From assembly GCA_017590115.1 (NCBI GenBank), contig JAGGNK010006648.1, positions 534,452-598,451 on the forward strand: 64,000 bases of DNA. The letters run 5' to 3'. Of this stretch, positions 38,401 to 51,158 are shown in pieces (positions within the stretch are counted from its first letter, which is position 1; each line of letters begins with the position of its first letter). Origin of the DNA: Montifringilla adamsi (lineage: Eukaryota > Chordata > Aves > Passeriformes > Passeridae). Position numbers and translations under genes: made by a program. The notes under the pieces are model-generated. The model was not told where the DNA came from. It did not search any database and was given only the letters and a program-made list of their open reading frames with translations.

Positions 38401-41400
38401 AAGTTTCAGCTATGGCACCAGTCATTTTGTGCCAAGGATTTTGGGCTGGGGGCTAACCTGGACTCTCTTGGTTGTGCAGGCACCAGGCCAACCTGAGCCT
38501 TGACGCCGAGTTCCTCCTGCACGGTGTGTCGGAGCTGGATTTGGTGACGGGGGGCATACCCTCCACCTTGCTGGTGCACGGAGCCCTCTCCTTCCCGCTG
38601 TGCCTGGACAGCTCCCAGCGCTGCCTCTTGGCTGCCGCACGCTACGGCCGCGGCCGCGTGGTGGTGGCCACCCATGAGAGCCAACTGTCCTCCCCAAAGC
38701 TGGCCACATTCCTGCTCAATGCTGTCTCCTGGCTGGATGCTGGGAGGAAGGGGCTGGTGGGGGTGGATCCCAGCCTGAAGAAGCTGTGTAGCCTGCTGTC
38801 TCAGGCAGAGGTGAAGTCGCAGGTGTCGCAGGTGTCGCAGCTGGCAGGTGACATCAGCGTGTACTGCTGCACTTCTTACGGCGCCGGAGAAGCCAAGAGG
38901 ATCCACGCTTTCGTGGCAGAGGGAGGTGGCCTGCTGGTGGGGGGCCAGGCCTGGTACTGGGCTTCCCAGAACTCTGGCAAATCCGCCGTGGCAAATTATC
39001 CTGGCAACAGGATCCTGAACTGCTTTGGGCTGAGCATCCTGGGGCAGAGCGGCCAGGCAGCCAAGTACCCGCCCGTGGGGCCCGGGGAGCACTACCACTT
39101 CCGCAGAGCACTCCTGCTCTTCAGCACGCAGCTGCAGGAGCATCAGGAGCTCACGGAGCCCCTGAAGGGCTGGCTGCACCCCCTGGCACAGGACTGCGCT
39201 GCCTTCCTGCACATCCCAGCCCACGACTGCCCAGCATACGCCTCGCTCCACCGCATCCTGACCAAAGTGCTCAAGAGGACCGGGATCCCGCAGGTCAGCA
39301 GGCACTGCCCAGTCAAGAGCAACTCCAAAGAGGCAGTGTTGCTCTGCATGGCCACCGAGCTGTCCCTCACCATGACAGACAGCGCGGCCCTGGTGCAGAA
39401 ATCTGCTGCTGGGGGCTGTGCCTTCCCTGTCACTGTGGAAATCGATGGCACAAACCCAGGTGAGTTAATCTCTCTTCCTCTCAAGGCGTCCTGTTGCTGG
39501 GATTACTGGGGACTGCCCTCAGTGTGCCTGTGTCTGTGTGTGCCTGAACATGGGCACAGATGTGCAATATCACCTCGGGCTTCAGAGGAGACTCAGCTCA
39601 GTGCAGTGGCAGACAGGCTCCTTTTGTGGCCAGTCCTGATTTTAGCACCTGAAACCCCCATGGAAGTCCTGCTTCCTCCCTGTTGGTGCACAGGCACTGG
39701 TAGAAGAACCCCCAACAAGTGGTACCACAGGGCACTTGCATGGCGCAATGGTTTTGGCAAGAAAGTTTCTCTGAGAAACACTGGACTCCACACTGCAGGT
39801 GCTGTTCCCATAGTTGTGCTGATACAGCCATCTATGGAGCCATCCTACAAACAGGTGGGAGTTGGAAACAAAAAGTTTATTTGTTATCTAGGTAATTTCA
39901 GCCTGAGTTATAGCACAGTCCCACAGCTTGGTGTATCAGCACAATGGAGGGAAGATCTGGTTTTGGGGGTGAAAGAGGCTGGAAATACGGTGGTAACTTC
40001 TTGGGCTGACACCACCACTGAAGCCAAAGTATTGAGTAAATACACCATAAGTTATTTGTCTAAGCTTAGATCTTGCATCTGTACCACCTTGCTGAGATTC
40101 CTGCTCACAACTGATAGGTTTAAATTCTGGGTTAAATTCCACTAGTGACTTTTGTTCCCTAGACAGATTTTTTTGGTACTAGAGTATGATTTAGAGGAGT
40201 TATTTTCAAATCGTTACAATGAGATAAAGGAGGCTGTTCTGGAATGGCAATGTCTGAGTGCAGTGGCTGTGCAGAGAGAAAAGTTGTAGAAAATCTTCTC
40301 ACCGGTTTTAACACTAATGAGTTAGGACAAAAGCAGAAAATACTCAGAATTTGTGTCATTTCACATAAACAAAAAAGAAAGAAAAGCTCGCAAACCCTGA
40401 GCATCATTTCAAAACTGCCTTTGGTACAAATTCAGTAAAACTGAGATGAACTGGTAACACAATGTCATATAGTCTAATTTGCATTGTTCATTGGATTAGG
40501 TTTTGCTTGACTAAACTGGTTCTGCTGTCTTGGATGACAGGAAAGGTTGTAAGTTGGGTGCTTAATGACAGTTCAGCTCTTTTTAGGTCTTCTGGTGTTT
40601 GGATTGACATATGCCTTAAGTAAACTTTATGTCAGAACTAGGGAGTGGAATCTGCCAGTACAGTAGAGATGGATCAGTTTTGCCCTGTAAATTCTGTAAA
40701 TTGCAAGTGTTTAAAGAGATTTTTGCTGAGGAGACTTGCATTTCCATGGGAAGACTGTCTAGAAACGTGCTGAATTGTAGTGGTACCCTTCTTACAGGTA
40801 CACCTAGCACAGAATGGTCTCTTGAGGTTTTCTCATCACTTCAGTCAGCTAGAAATTAAAATTCCTGTGGGCTCCAGTTTTCTGGACCAGTCACTAAGGA
40901 AAAATGCAATGCCACCGTCAATCTGTTATTTGGGAAATGTTTTATGACCATTGCAACTTCAATTGTGTAATCCCACCACAGCTGGCACCTCTTACGAGGT
41001 CTTTAGGATAAGAGGGTCTAAGTGTAGGAAGTGTTGAGGTTTTGGCTTCATTTCTTTTTCTTTTTTTTCCCTTTGAATTTTTAGAAGATACTACTAAGCA
41101 CATTTAAGCTTGTGGTTTCCAGAAATGTAAATCTGGATGGGCTTGCTTGCTAATGGTGTGATGATTTTGTTCATTTCTTTGAAACTGTATTTCTGACAAG
41201 TTGGGTAAATGCGAGATGGTTCTGTGAGTGTAGAGCAAGGGAAAAGGAAAGGACGGAAGATTATTCTCCTGTTGCAGCTTGAAATCTCCAGGATCTGTAA
41301 TGGTCAGGAGAAAGAAGTGCTTGACTGTTCAGGGACTGTGTTCTGTTACATTTTAGGAAAGACAGCCTGGAGGAGCACAGGGCTCTACCTCCCCGAAGGG

Positions 41401-44400
41401 CACACAGCAGTGATAACGTGCCCTTGCCTGGTGGTCGGTGCTGGTCTGAAGGTAAACTCTCTCTGCTTGGCCTTGGTTTACACTGGTGTATTTGTCGGGT
41501 GAGCGCTCAAAAATAGCACTGGGAAGGGTTTTCTACTTTATGGCTTTTTCTGCCTTTCCCACCCTTTCCTACTGCTGCCACCCTGTGGCACTTTAAATGC
41601 TTTGTCATCATTTCTTCACCTTGTGTCCTCATGCTTTTCTTCTGCATTCCTCCCATTCTGTGTGCTGGTGGGGTAATTGAGTGTGGCTGCTGCTTGAGGG
41701 CTGTTGGTTTTTGTTCTGTTATGGTGCAGAACAACCTGATCAAGATGATTTTCAGGTCCAGGATAAGTACTTGGGCCCTTCTATGAACCAAACTTGAGTC
41801 CATCTCTCCAGATCTCTCATAAATTCCTTTGACAGTGCTGTCGCTGCTGCTCATGTAGATGTATCCAGATGACATAGGCACTGTTACTTGGGAACCTGTT
41901 CTCTGCAAAATACTATAGAAGCAAATCCTTACCTGCTTGGATATTTTTTGCAGTGACCTCCCTGAAGCTGAAATGCAAAGTTAACTCGGGTGCTTCTGTC
42001 TGATCCTGCAGCCACGTGCTGTCTGTCTTATTATAAGAGCTCTAAGGAGGAGGCACAATAAAAGAAGCCAGTCATGACCACATCTCTCCAAATCATGTTA
42101 TAGGAAGTGACTCTGATGCTGGGGAAGGGTGGAGGAATGATCAGTACAAGTGCAGTGCAGTGGAAGAAGTCACCGCAGGACTCTGACCTGCTGGTGAAGG
42201 ATGTGCTTGAGCCAGGAATAGTGGGAGGAGAGCTGTAATACTGAGATAGGACCAGGCTGGAGTCATAAGGCTGCTTCCGTGCGTGTGCTCTGCAGGGACA
42301 GCGCTGCAGTGGAGAGCTCAGCGGGTGCTGAGGTCAGTCTGCCAGGTCACACTGATACACCTTTGACCAGCTGTTCCTACACTTCTACTTGCCAGGTGCA
42401 GGTTGGGTGTCACACGGATGACCTCTCTAAAGCCAAGGAGCTGAAACGGGCACCAGTGGTAATCCGCACCTGTGATGTTGCCTGCCAGAAACAATCCATT
42501 TCCTGCCTCTGGGGTGGCCTCATTTACATCGTAGTACCAGCAAAGAGTGTCCTGGGCAAAGTGCCCATCACGGTGGAAGGGGCAGTCAGAGCTCCTTTCT
42601 TCAAGCTTGGTAGGTTTGTTTACCTTGGTGTTTTTTGCCTGAGGGTTGCTCACAGATGTCATTGTCCTAGCGACTGAAAGGAAGGATGGTCCTGTGCTTA
42701 GGAAGGTCTTAGAAATGGCTTGATTTAGGTATATCCAGATTTATTTTCCTTACTATGTTGTCCTCTGGGATTCCCATCTTTCTACTAATTTTTAAGAAGG
42801 GTGGAAGGGAGGTCCCCAAGAGTCACCAACCTGTCAGCCTCAGCTCTGTGCCTGGAAAGATCATGGAACAAACCCTCCTAGATGCTATGCTAAGGCACGT
42901 GGAGGACAGGGAGGTGATTTGGAACAGCCAGCACAGCTTCACCAAGGGCAAGTCCAAGAAAGATGGGGACAGACCCTTTAGAAGGACCTGTTGCAGTAGG
43001 ACAAGGAGCAATGGTTTTAAACTAAAAGAGGATTGATTCAGGCTATGTATAAGGAAGTTTTTTACAATGAGGATAGTGGACCACTGAAATGACTTTGCTC
43101 AAAGAAGTGTTGATGGATGCTTCATTCCTGGAAACATTCAGTGTCAAATGGGCAAAGCTCTGAGCAACCTGATCTAGCTGAAGATGTCCTCCCTGCTCAT
43201 AGCAAGAGGGTTGAAATAGATGATCTTTAAGATCCCTTCCATCCAAACTATTCTACAATTTATGAATCTCTGCTTCTGGGTAAGTTACTCTGAGCCTGCT
43301 GCGTGGCAGGGAGTAGGTGAAAGAGCTTTCACAAAATGGGCAGGGTTTGTCCACAGCAACATTTCTTGGAGCTGGAGTTGTTATCTCTGATGGAAACCAT
43401 TGTGCTAGGGAGAGGGAGACAGATCTCTGCACGGCAAAGCATGCTTTGTGCTCTGCCTGCGTTACTGTGCCCTCATATGGCCATCTCTAGATCCTACAAG
43501 ACATCTCCACTGAATTCCCCATGTTCCCAGCAGTCTTCTCTTCTCTTCTCTTCTCTTCTCTTCTCTTCTCTCCCCTCCCCTCACCTCCTCTCCCCTCCCC
43601 TCCTCTCCTCTCTCCCTGTCAAACTGAATGGAACCAGCATTGTTATGTGAAACAGCAACTCTGCTGGACAAAAAGAAACGAGACACTGGAGAAACTTGAT
43701 GCTTCTTGCTCTCTGACACAAAACAGGGATCTGTTCTTGCTATGCTGCTCTGTTATGTGCCAGTCCTTTTCTGTTCCCTACCTATTAAAGAGCCTGAGGA
43801 GGCTTCCCAAGAACAGATTGAGCACTGGCTGTTTAACAGCCACCACCCGCAGTCGTGCAACTACCGCATACTGTTTTCCAAGAAATTTTCATGACCTGCT
43901 CTCTTTCTCTGAGCTTGACCTCTGTGAGAATGCTCAAAAGTCAGAATTGTGCTTCACTGATGTTCTGTGTTGCTGCTGTAGGGGAGACCTGTGAAAGGCA
44001 GTGGGAGGCCTGCATCCGGCACTACCCTGCTCCCTGGGCGGAGCTGGCTGTTGACAACCTCATCCTGACGGTGCCTTCTGACAGCATCCGCCACATGGAG
44101 AACCCGCGGCCGCTGCTGACCCTGTGGGACGAGATCATGGTGGCGATAAGCAGGCTGGCAGCCGTGCCAGCAAAATTCCCAAGGCCGGAGAGGATTGTAA
44201 CAGATGTCCAGATCTCATGTGGTAGGTACAATGCCATATGGCCTTCTCTGGGGCTAAGAGGCAAGTGGCCTCCAGCAGCAATGTCTGTTCCTTCAAGGTT
44301 ATTTTGCTAAAACCAGACTGGGAACATATGTGAGGTGTTAAATGACTGTGACCCTTGCATAATTGTGAGCTACTCCATCAGGGTGGAAATGTGGTAAGGC

Positions 44401-47400
44401 AGGGCTTGAAAAACATACTGACCTTTCCAGATGCCTCCCTGCTCTCGAAACTGGTGGTGTCTCCTCAGCTGTTGGGGTGTGTTACGATGCAGAGCTGCTG
44501 ACTGCAGTGGCTTTAGCTCACATGCAGTTATCCATCCTCCCTCCTGAATGCACTGCAGAGCCAGTACAGCTGGGAAGCAGTGACCTGATTTCTATTTTCT
44601 CTCTGGCTCAGCCACAGGACTGTTCTCATGTGTTCAGTGACAATTTTTAAACCTCCATGTGCCTACTTGCTGGAGGTGCGCTCCACAAAGGTTATTGTGG
44701 GCAAAGCTAAGCCCAAAAAGATGTGTGCCTGAGATGATGGCACACATCTGGAAGCAGATCCAGTATTGCTGTCAAAGCCCAGCAGTGTGTATTTTTGCAG
44801 CTGATGTTCCCCCACTCCAGCTTTTCCAGTTATGAACTGAGTGCCTTTGATCAAGAATCAATTATATAGTAAACATGGAACTTTGCAATAAAAATTTTGC
44901 TCAGTTTTAAAAAAAAATAAATTCATCATAGTTAAATTCATCGTCCCACAATGAGACAAGGGCTTGGCATGAATCCTGATGCCCTAAACTTTTGCTAAGC
45001 TACAGTGGAAAGAATTTGTGGCACATCTTGGGAGTGTTAGGTTCTGCTATGCCGAGCAAATGCCTGTTAAAAATACCATAGTCTACAGACATAATTTTTT
45101 TTTGTGCTTGAGTGGACTAAATGGTTTCACTCACATTTCTGGATCTGAACTTTTTGGGTGCTAGTGGTTGCTAATTGCATATATCCCTCTTATTAAAAAG
45201 GAGGAATCTCAAGATCTTCACTAGTTCCTGCAGAAACTAGTTCCAGGCCATTCATGTTCTATGTTCACTAACTCCTGCAGGAAGGGGATTGCCATTCCTA
45301 TTCATTCACCAGGCTCCCTCTGTGTAAAGGGCTGCTTATACCCTGCTAAAACAGGTATTTGAATTTGGGGACATTGCTCTTGCATGAAGTTTTGGGAATC
45401 TTCCAGGAGGACCAGTTAGGGAAGAAGACACCAAAGAGGCATAAGTAAAATCCCTTGCAGTGCATGTTTCTTGCCTAGCGACCTGCTGGGAAGTTGTTTA
45501 TGGAATAGCTATCCTGCAGGGTTAAGAACAGGCTTAAGTATGACAGACTTTGTAGTCCTTAAGCATGACAAACTGTTTTCCATCTGTCTCATCCACACCA
45601 GTGACCACTGGAGTGCAGGCCTGCAGTATCCACACTCTCCATAGGAGCACTCAAGGAGTGCCATGGTGCTCAATCACATCATTGCATGGTTGGTGTCAAC
45701 TGTGCTCAGCCTGGGGGAGTTCAGGTGTGTTCTGAATGGTCAGGCTTTTCTTCTCATTCTAAAACCTCAGTCTCAGTCCAGCCATGCGTGTACATTTGTA
45801 TATAAAAAGGGAAAGCAGGCGAAACTGCACTTGACTGATGGTTCAATCCTGCCTTTACTTGTTTGACTGTTTAAGGGTGACTGTCTGTTAGGGTGAAACG
45901 TGATGTATTTCCTTCTGTCACACTGGGAAAAGTTGGTCATTCGTGGTAATAAAAAAAGTGTTATTTGTGAGGTGGAGGAAAGGCACTAGAGAAATGAAAA
46001 AAAACCCCAATAATAATTTACATCTAAGAAGCACTGAGGTGAGCACTTAATGATATATGTTGCTACCTGTCTGTCCTGCAGGCTGGATGCATGCTGGCTA
46101 CCCCATCATGGGCCACCTGGATTCAGTGAAGGAGATGTTAGACGTGCAGCACATGCAAACTACTGGTCTTTGGGGTCCCATCCATGAGCTGGGACACAAT
46201 CAACAGCAGCAGGCATGGGAATTTCCCCCTCACACCACAGAGGCCACGTGCAACCTCTGGTCTGTCTATGTGCATGAGGAGGTGCTGGGCATTCCCAGGC
46301 ATGAGGCCCATCAGGCACTCAGGCCACAGTGCCGGAAGGAAAGGATGAAAGACTATCTGAAGAAAGGTGCTCAGCTAAAGGACTGGAACATGTGGACTGC
46401 TCTGGAGACATACCTGCAGGTAACAGGGAAAATGTGTGTGTGTTCCTAGTGCAGTCACTGAAGCCTGTGTCAGAGGCATGTCTGCAGCCTGCTGACTGTA
46501 GCTGTGAAGCCTTGTAAGTGTTTGATTACTGTCAGAGGGTTTATCTTGGGCCCAGAACACACCTGAGAGGTAAAGAGGCAGAGTGCCTAAAGTTCACATC
46601 TGCTGTGAAACCTTCCTTTTTCAGATTTGGGCTTAGCCACTCAGGGAGATAGCTCAGTGCAATGTACTAATCTTTCTCCCTGGAAGAGAAACAGGAACTG
46701 CTGCTTGTTATACAACATGGGAAAAGGAGGATCAAACTTGGGCACAGCTCTTTAATCCACAGCAGATTTCCTGTGGGACGGTGGGCTGGTTGTCAAAAAA
46801 CCTTGGCACTGTGAAGTGTCTAGGAGAGCCAGGCTTTGAACAATCTCCTGGTGAGTTACATGGCCTTTTAAGATGCTTACAGAGAGGAGGGTGTTCATAT
46901 CATCCAGTGCACTGAGCGGAGCCAGTGTAGGCAACAAATAGCAAGAGGATGGGCTCAGCCTATCCTCCTGCACACAGAACTGAATCCCTCACTGTGGTTG
47001 AGACTCTGAAACGTGAACCCTATCCTAGATTGAAGTGCATTCTCTTGGGAAGCATGCAAGACAGATTATCCCTTTCCCTTAATCCTCCTATAAACTATTA
47101 GCCTAATGGAGAGAGCACTCAGCCTGATTTTAACTGGGGAGTTCAAAGCAGATGTCCATTATGATGGCTTAAGCTACTGACTGCTGTGAGATGAGTGTCC
47201 CTCAGCTACCTTGTCTGAGAGCTCTCACACCTCATCTGAGGAAAAGAGTATTTACTGGAGGAGTATTAATCCTGACTTCTCCACATCCCAGAAAAGCATC
47301 TGCATTCTCAAGCTGAAGAGTCATCCTCTGGGGATTTTTGGTGCAACTAATAACAAAATATTTATACAGAAGGAACAGTTTTAAGGGGAGAAATTTTCCC

Positions 47401-48229
47401 ACAATACCTTACCAGTTTGGCCACTGCCTCACTGCCTCACCCATGCTTGTAGGCTGGGATGTCTCATCTCCTGCTTGATTACTAACAGAACTGTGGGAAT
47501 AAATGTGGCACGGAAGAACAGTTCTAATTCTGCAGCAGCAGTTCTTTTGTATGAACTCCTTTTGTTCTTATTCTTAGGCAAAGCATACCCTGTTCATAAT
47601 CTCTCCCTCCTGTTTTCTCAATGCTCCTTGTTCTCCTGTGCCCCTTCTTTCCAGCTATTCTGCCAGTGTCCCCTCTGATACTGCTTTCACTGTCTCCAAA
47701 GCAGCAGCTTGTATAATAGGTTGCTGACACTTCTGGCTACTCCCAATGTATCTTTGATCTCTGTTTGTTTTGGGAGATCAGTGTAATGGGGAAGTATTTT
47801 TCTGTACATTAGTGCTGTTAGTTATGCTCTGAAGCCTGAAAAGCCTAGATGCTTTCATCTAAATATACATTCATTCTAAAAGACACTGCAGAAACCCATG
47901 GAGTTTTCTACTGTGTGTAACACAGGAATAATGCCAGTGAAATGATAACTTAACTGTTTGTACACTGTATTCTTTTTCATCAGCTGCAGGAAGGGTTTGG
48001 TTGGGACCCCTTCACCCACCTCTTCTCTGACTACCAGAAAATGTCCACAATCCCAAAAGACAACACTTCTAAGATGAACTTGTGGGCACAGAAGTTTTCT
48101 AAGCAGGTGAATAAAAATTTGGCTCCATTCTTTACAGCCTGGGGATGGCCTATCAAGAAAGAGCTGTCTGTGGAACTGTCCTCTCTACCCAGCTGGGAAC
48201 AGGATCCAATGAGATCCTATAGACCATAA
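35427..48229 (+). CDS. TCAF: TCAF (TRPM8 channel-associated factor, FAM115 family), M60-like peptidase domain protein, seven coding exons
   Basis: Mammalian TCAF1 and TCAF2 bind the cold channel TRPM8 and tune its trafficking and gating. Coding exons: 35427-36043, 38480-39459, 41357-41451, 42396-42609, 43982-44221, 46082-46419, 47984-48229. They total 2,730 nt, 909 residues plus stop (human 919-921). All junctions are GT-AG and in phase. Exons 1 and 2 encode two related N-terminal units, each with a GRxVVVxHE-type strand and [16 protein letters not shown] (about residues 145-160, and again in exon 2). The C-terminal half is M60-like, with [16 protein letters not shown] at 750-765 and E769, fitting HExxHx(8,28)E. 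The end has [15 protein letters not shown]. Start: ATG 35427 lies 17 bp inside an exon whose acceptor is at 35409, so an untranslated upstream exon is expected. Whether it is TCAF1 or TCAF2 cannot be said; bird genes may predate that split. Confidence 0.95.
36044..38479 (+). other. TCAF intron 1
   Basis: A 2.4 kb intron with no recognisable gene. It holds a tRNA-Ile-derived SINE at about 38.25-38.38 kb, close to the acceptor of exon 2. Confidence 0.65.
38251..38381 (+). mobile_element. tRNA-Ile-derived SINE with CR1-like tail (TguSINE1 type)
   Basis: The head, TAGCTCAGTTGGTTAGAACA followed by TGGTGCTACTAATAG and a worn GGTTTGTTCCC B box ending TGGACCA, follows tRNA-Ile with its AAT anticodon region. 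It is followed by CACTTAAGAGTTGGACTCAG and TGATCCTTCCAACTCAGAAT, then ATTCTGTGA, a CR1-like 3' end. Such SINEs are known in songbirds and are thought to be copied by CR1 machinery. Several bases differ from tRNA-Ile and the acceptor stem is lost, so it is not a working tRNA gene. Confidence 0.85.
39460..41356 (+). other. TCAF intron 2, with the exon 2 frame left open for 683 nt
   Basis: The GT donor at 39460 is strong (CCAG/GTGAGT) and homologous coding resumes at 41357. Yet the exon 2 frame continues without a stop to 40142, about 227 codons past the donor. The extension has no family match. No mobile element is recognised in the rest of the intron. Confidence 0.55.
42783..43265 (+). mobile_element. 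CR1 retrotransposon with internal deletion
   Basis: The left half is reverse-transcriptase sequence closely matching the CR1 at 6.5 kb ([30 protein letters not shown]). After about 42958 it jumps to CR1 3'-region sequence near GACAAGGAGCAATGGTTTTA and ends CTATTCTACAATTTATGA. About 1 kb normally between these parts is missing. Confidence 0.85.
43533..43615. repeat. Pyrimidine microsatellite (TTCTC)n with CCCCT variants
   Basis: About eight TTCTC units are followed by an irregular CCCCTCCCCTC run, all on one strand. It lies in TCAF intron 4. A homopurine-homopyrimidine tract of this length can adopt triplex structure; no function is implied. Confidence 0.9.
44222..46081 (+). other. TCAF intron 5
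   Basis: A 1.9 kb intron before the exon that carries the zinc motif. I see no mobile element or second gene in it. Confidence 0.6.
46420..47983 (+). other. TCAF intron 6
   Basis: A 1.6 kb intron between the zinc-motif exon and the last exon. Nothing beyond ordinary intronic sequence is recognised. Confidence 0.6.
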
Positions 48230-49202
48230 AGGAAAACTACCTAAATCCTGGTTCTTATACTAGCTATGGCCTATCTTATTCTCCTTGTATGCTACATGAT
48301 AGCTCACTATGTGCTTGAATTTATGCTGGATTCTTCAGGTTCTTGCTGCCAGTGGAGGCCAGCCCCAACAGAATTTCAACAGGGATCAGCAGATCAGCAA
48401 CCACCTAAGCTGTCTTTTGAAGGGTTAAATAATCAGTGAGCTTTGTTCCAGGTGCTTCACCTCAGGAAGAATGTAATTCTGAGTTGATTTAGTTCCTACA
48501 GAACCTTTCTCTGATGAAATGGAAGTTTTCTAGGTGGACCAGTCGCTGGACCAGTTTCAAGGACTTTACCATGGGAATAGAGATCTTTAAAGCAAATAGT
48601 AACCTCCACAACATTGTATTCTTACGTGATAATCTCAGTAACATGAGATTTTCATGATTATTTTTGTTACCCTAAAATTCCTAATTTTTAATTCCTCTTA
48701 TTGTGCAGAACTTCACAGCACCTTTTGTGAAGGTGGCCTTACAATGCTTATATACAGGCTATATAATGCATAGTTGATACTGAAATGCTGTAGATTTCTT
48801 TCTACATTCTCTGACTGTGTGACCCAGCGTCCATCTTTATGTGAGTAAGTCAATTATAAATTTCAGCTGTCTTCAACCATAGCCTGACAGCAATGGTTGG
48901 CAGATACATGCCAATGAAGATGATAGAGTGGAAACAGGGAGGTGACTTGATTGTAGTCGGTAATGGTTTAGCTCGTGGACTCATCAAAGGTTAAAATACA
49001 GGCATTGACCTGACAGCCTGAGGGAGCAGAGAGAAGGAAGACAACAGTTCATCAAGACAGAGGGCCAGCCTTTTCCAGGTACAACAAAAGTTCATGTTCC
49101 TCCCAGCTCTTTCATAATTGCTCAGCTGTTACTGGTTTTGGCAAGCATGTTAATGCTTAGCCTAAGAGCACACTAGTCCCAGCCTATTCCTTATGTATCA
49201 GT
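48230..49202 (+). other. TCAF 3'UTR and downstream DNA
   Basis: No open frame of interest follows the stop codon. The first canonical plus-strand poly(A) signal I see is at about 49,203, so the 3'UTR may be close to 1 kb long. Confidence 0.45.
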
Positions 49203-49216
49203 AATAAATAAATAAA
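49203..49216 (+). terminator. Candidate TCAF polyadenylation signal
   Basis: Overlapping AATAAATAAATAAA lies about 975 bp after the TCAF stop codon. It is just before the first remnant of the decayed TCAF copy, so it marks a sensible end for the intact gene. Confidence 0.45.
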
Positions 49217-49529
49217 AAAAATCACTGTAGACTCGCAGGTTTTGTATGTGGTCCTGTTTTCATGTCTCCATGCCCTAATGACCTAAATAGAAGTTGCCTT
49301 GGTGGTAAAGTTGTTCAAAGTTGAGAAAAACCACCATGGAAGTCTCTAGTCTGTGGTGTGGCCTCATATATAGTGCCAAAGGAGGGCACATTAGGCCAAA
49401 TGTCAGTCACAGTTAAAGAGGCTGTGCAGCCTCCATTCTTCAGGCTTGGTAAGTGGTCCCAAAACCTAGCTGTAGTAAAGAGGCATTTCTACATTTATGG
49501 CTTACCCATATTTTCCTGCTTTTCTGTTG

Positions 49530-49548
49530 TTTTTTTTTTTTTCTTTTT
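49530..49548. repeat. Poly(T) tract
   Basis: A run of T interrupted by one C follows the exon 4 remnant of the TCAF pseudogene. No element body is recognised beside it. Confidence 0.7.
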
Positions 49549-50974
49549 GTGGTCATGTGTGTAGAAAATGTCAAAATATGTAATGTCCCAGGAAAATCTT
49601 TGCATTAAGCTTTGCATTTCTTAGCCCAGAAAGTATATTGATAAGACCTTCAATTAGGGATTAATCTCTTTCCATGTTCCCAGTGTAAGTATGTCTGAGA
49701 CACCTTTAACATGGCTTGATATTAAAAACTGAATATCATCAGCTCTCAGCAGCAGCAGACATGGGGTCACCAAAGATGATTGAAGCCCTTGCCAGCATCC
49801 CAGGATCTCTCTGTGATTCAGTAAAACACAGTTACATCCAGATTATTGTTTACATCCAATTTATTGTTTCTGAGGCCATGCAAAGGGGTTTACCTGTGGT
49901 GATTGTCCTCTTTCTTCACATTTAAAAGTTATTTTCAAATTGGCTGCCTTTTTTCACCTGAATGCTGGATTAGGGGGAACTGACATCTCTGCCTGGTTCT
50001 GAACCATCTGCCAGTAGCGGCCCCCTGGGCTGAGCTGGCCACTAGAACATCCTCCTGACAGTACCAGCTGCTGATGTACACCACATGGGCAGCCCAGAGA
50101 GTCTGCTTCCCATCTGCATCAAGATGATGGATGCAATTGCCAGGCCAGCAGCCATCCCAGCAACATTTTCCAAGGCCAGAAAGGGTGGTGGCAAATGTCC
50201 ACATATCTCATGGCAAGTATAATAACTAGGACATTTTGTCTGTATCTGTGATGGATATTTGTAAGGGAAATATGCAAGATCCTCAAATCAGCAGATCAAT
50301 TCCACCATATCCAAGAAGACTGCTGGAGGGAGTAAGAATCTTCTGTGAATGTCAAGAGCTTGTACGCAAAAGTAGCATATTCTGCTGCTGAATGTGACAC
50401 TGTAAAACCCAGTGAAGGGAGGCTGGCCACCAAATGATGTGTACCATGTCATGTTGATCTTGTTGCTGTGGGAGTGAATTTATGCTAATTGCAGCAGAAA
50501 GAAGGGAAACACAGGTAGCTGGTTTAGGCAGGACAAAGGAGATTTCGAAACTTGAATTAAGGCATGCAACAGACACATAGGCAGCCTACTGTGTAATAAG
50601 ACCCTGGTGTTAGCAGGCGCAGGATTGCTTCCATTAGTGGGGAAGTGAGGGCAGTGGTAGCAGGAAGAGTTGGTTGTAAGCAGCATTTGGCTGTCTGTCA
50701 TTGCAGAAATCTGCTGTTGAAAGACAATTCACTAGGCTAGTGGAACTGAATTTTGTTATGGGTGATGAGGAGGCTCCTAAAGGCCAAATCTCAGCATTAT
50801 TTTCAATTAATCTTTGTTCAAGTATTGCACTTTTCTCAGTAGGACTTGACTATAGCACTAGAAGTGCTTTCTACCACTTGAACTGATAAATTCATCAGCT
50901 GGCCAGGGCAACACTCAATAATTCACAGCAGCTTGACTCACGTCAGTCAAGTAGAACTGATTCAAGAGAGGCTG

Positions 50975-51158
50975 GCCCAAGTATAAACACTGGCACATGT
51001 TGCCCAGAGCCAGAGCTGGTTGATGCCCCATCCCTGACAAAATTCAAGATCAGGTTGGATGGGACTCGGAGCAACCTGATCTGATGATCTTCCTGCTCAA
51101 TGCAGTTAGATGACACTGAAGGTCCCTTTCAACCCAAACCATTCCATGATTCCATGAA
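50975..51158 (+). mobile_element. CR1 3'-end fragment
   Basis: TTGCCCAGAGCCAGAGCTGG, GGTTGGATGGGACTCGGAGC and CAACCCAAACCATTCCATGA, then TTCCATGA, mark the CR1 3' end with a short tail. It is inserted between exon 5 and exon 7 remnants of the TCAF pseudogene. Confidence 0.85.

Larger units (their letters stand above)
42610..43981 (+). other. TCAF intron 4
   Basis: This intron holds a CR1 copy with an internal deletion (42.78-43.26 kb) and a long pyrimidine microsatellite (43.53-43.61 kb). The polypyrimidine-rich DNA is several hundred bases from the exon 5 acceptor. Confidence 0.7.
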
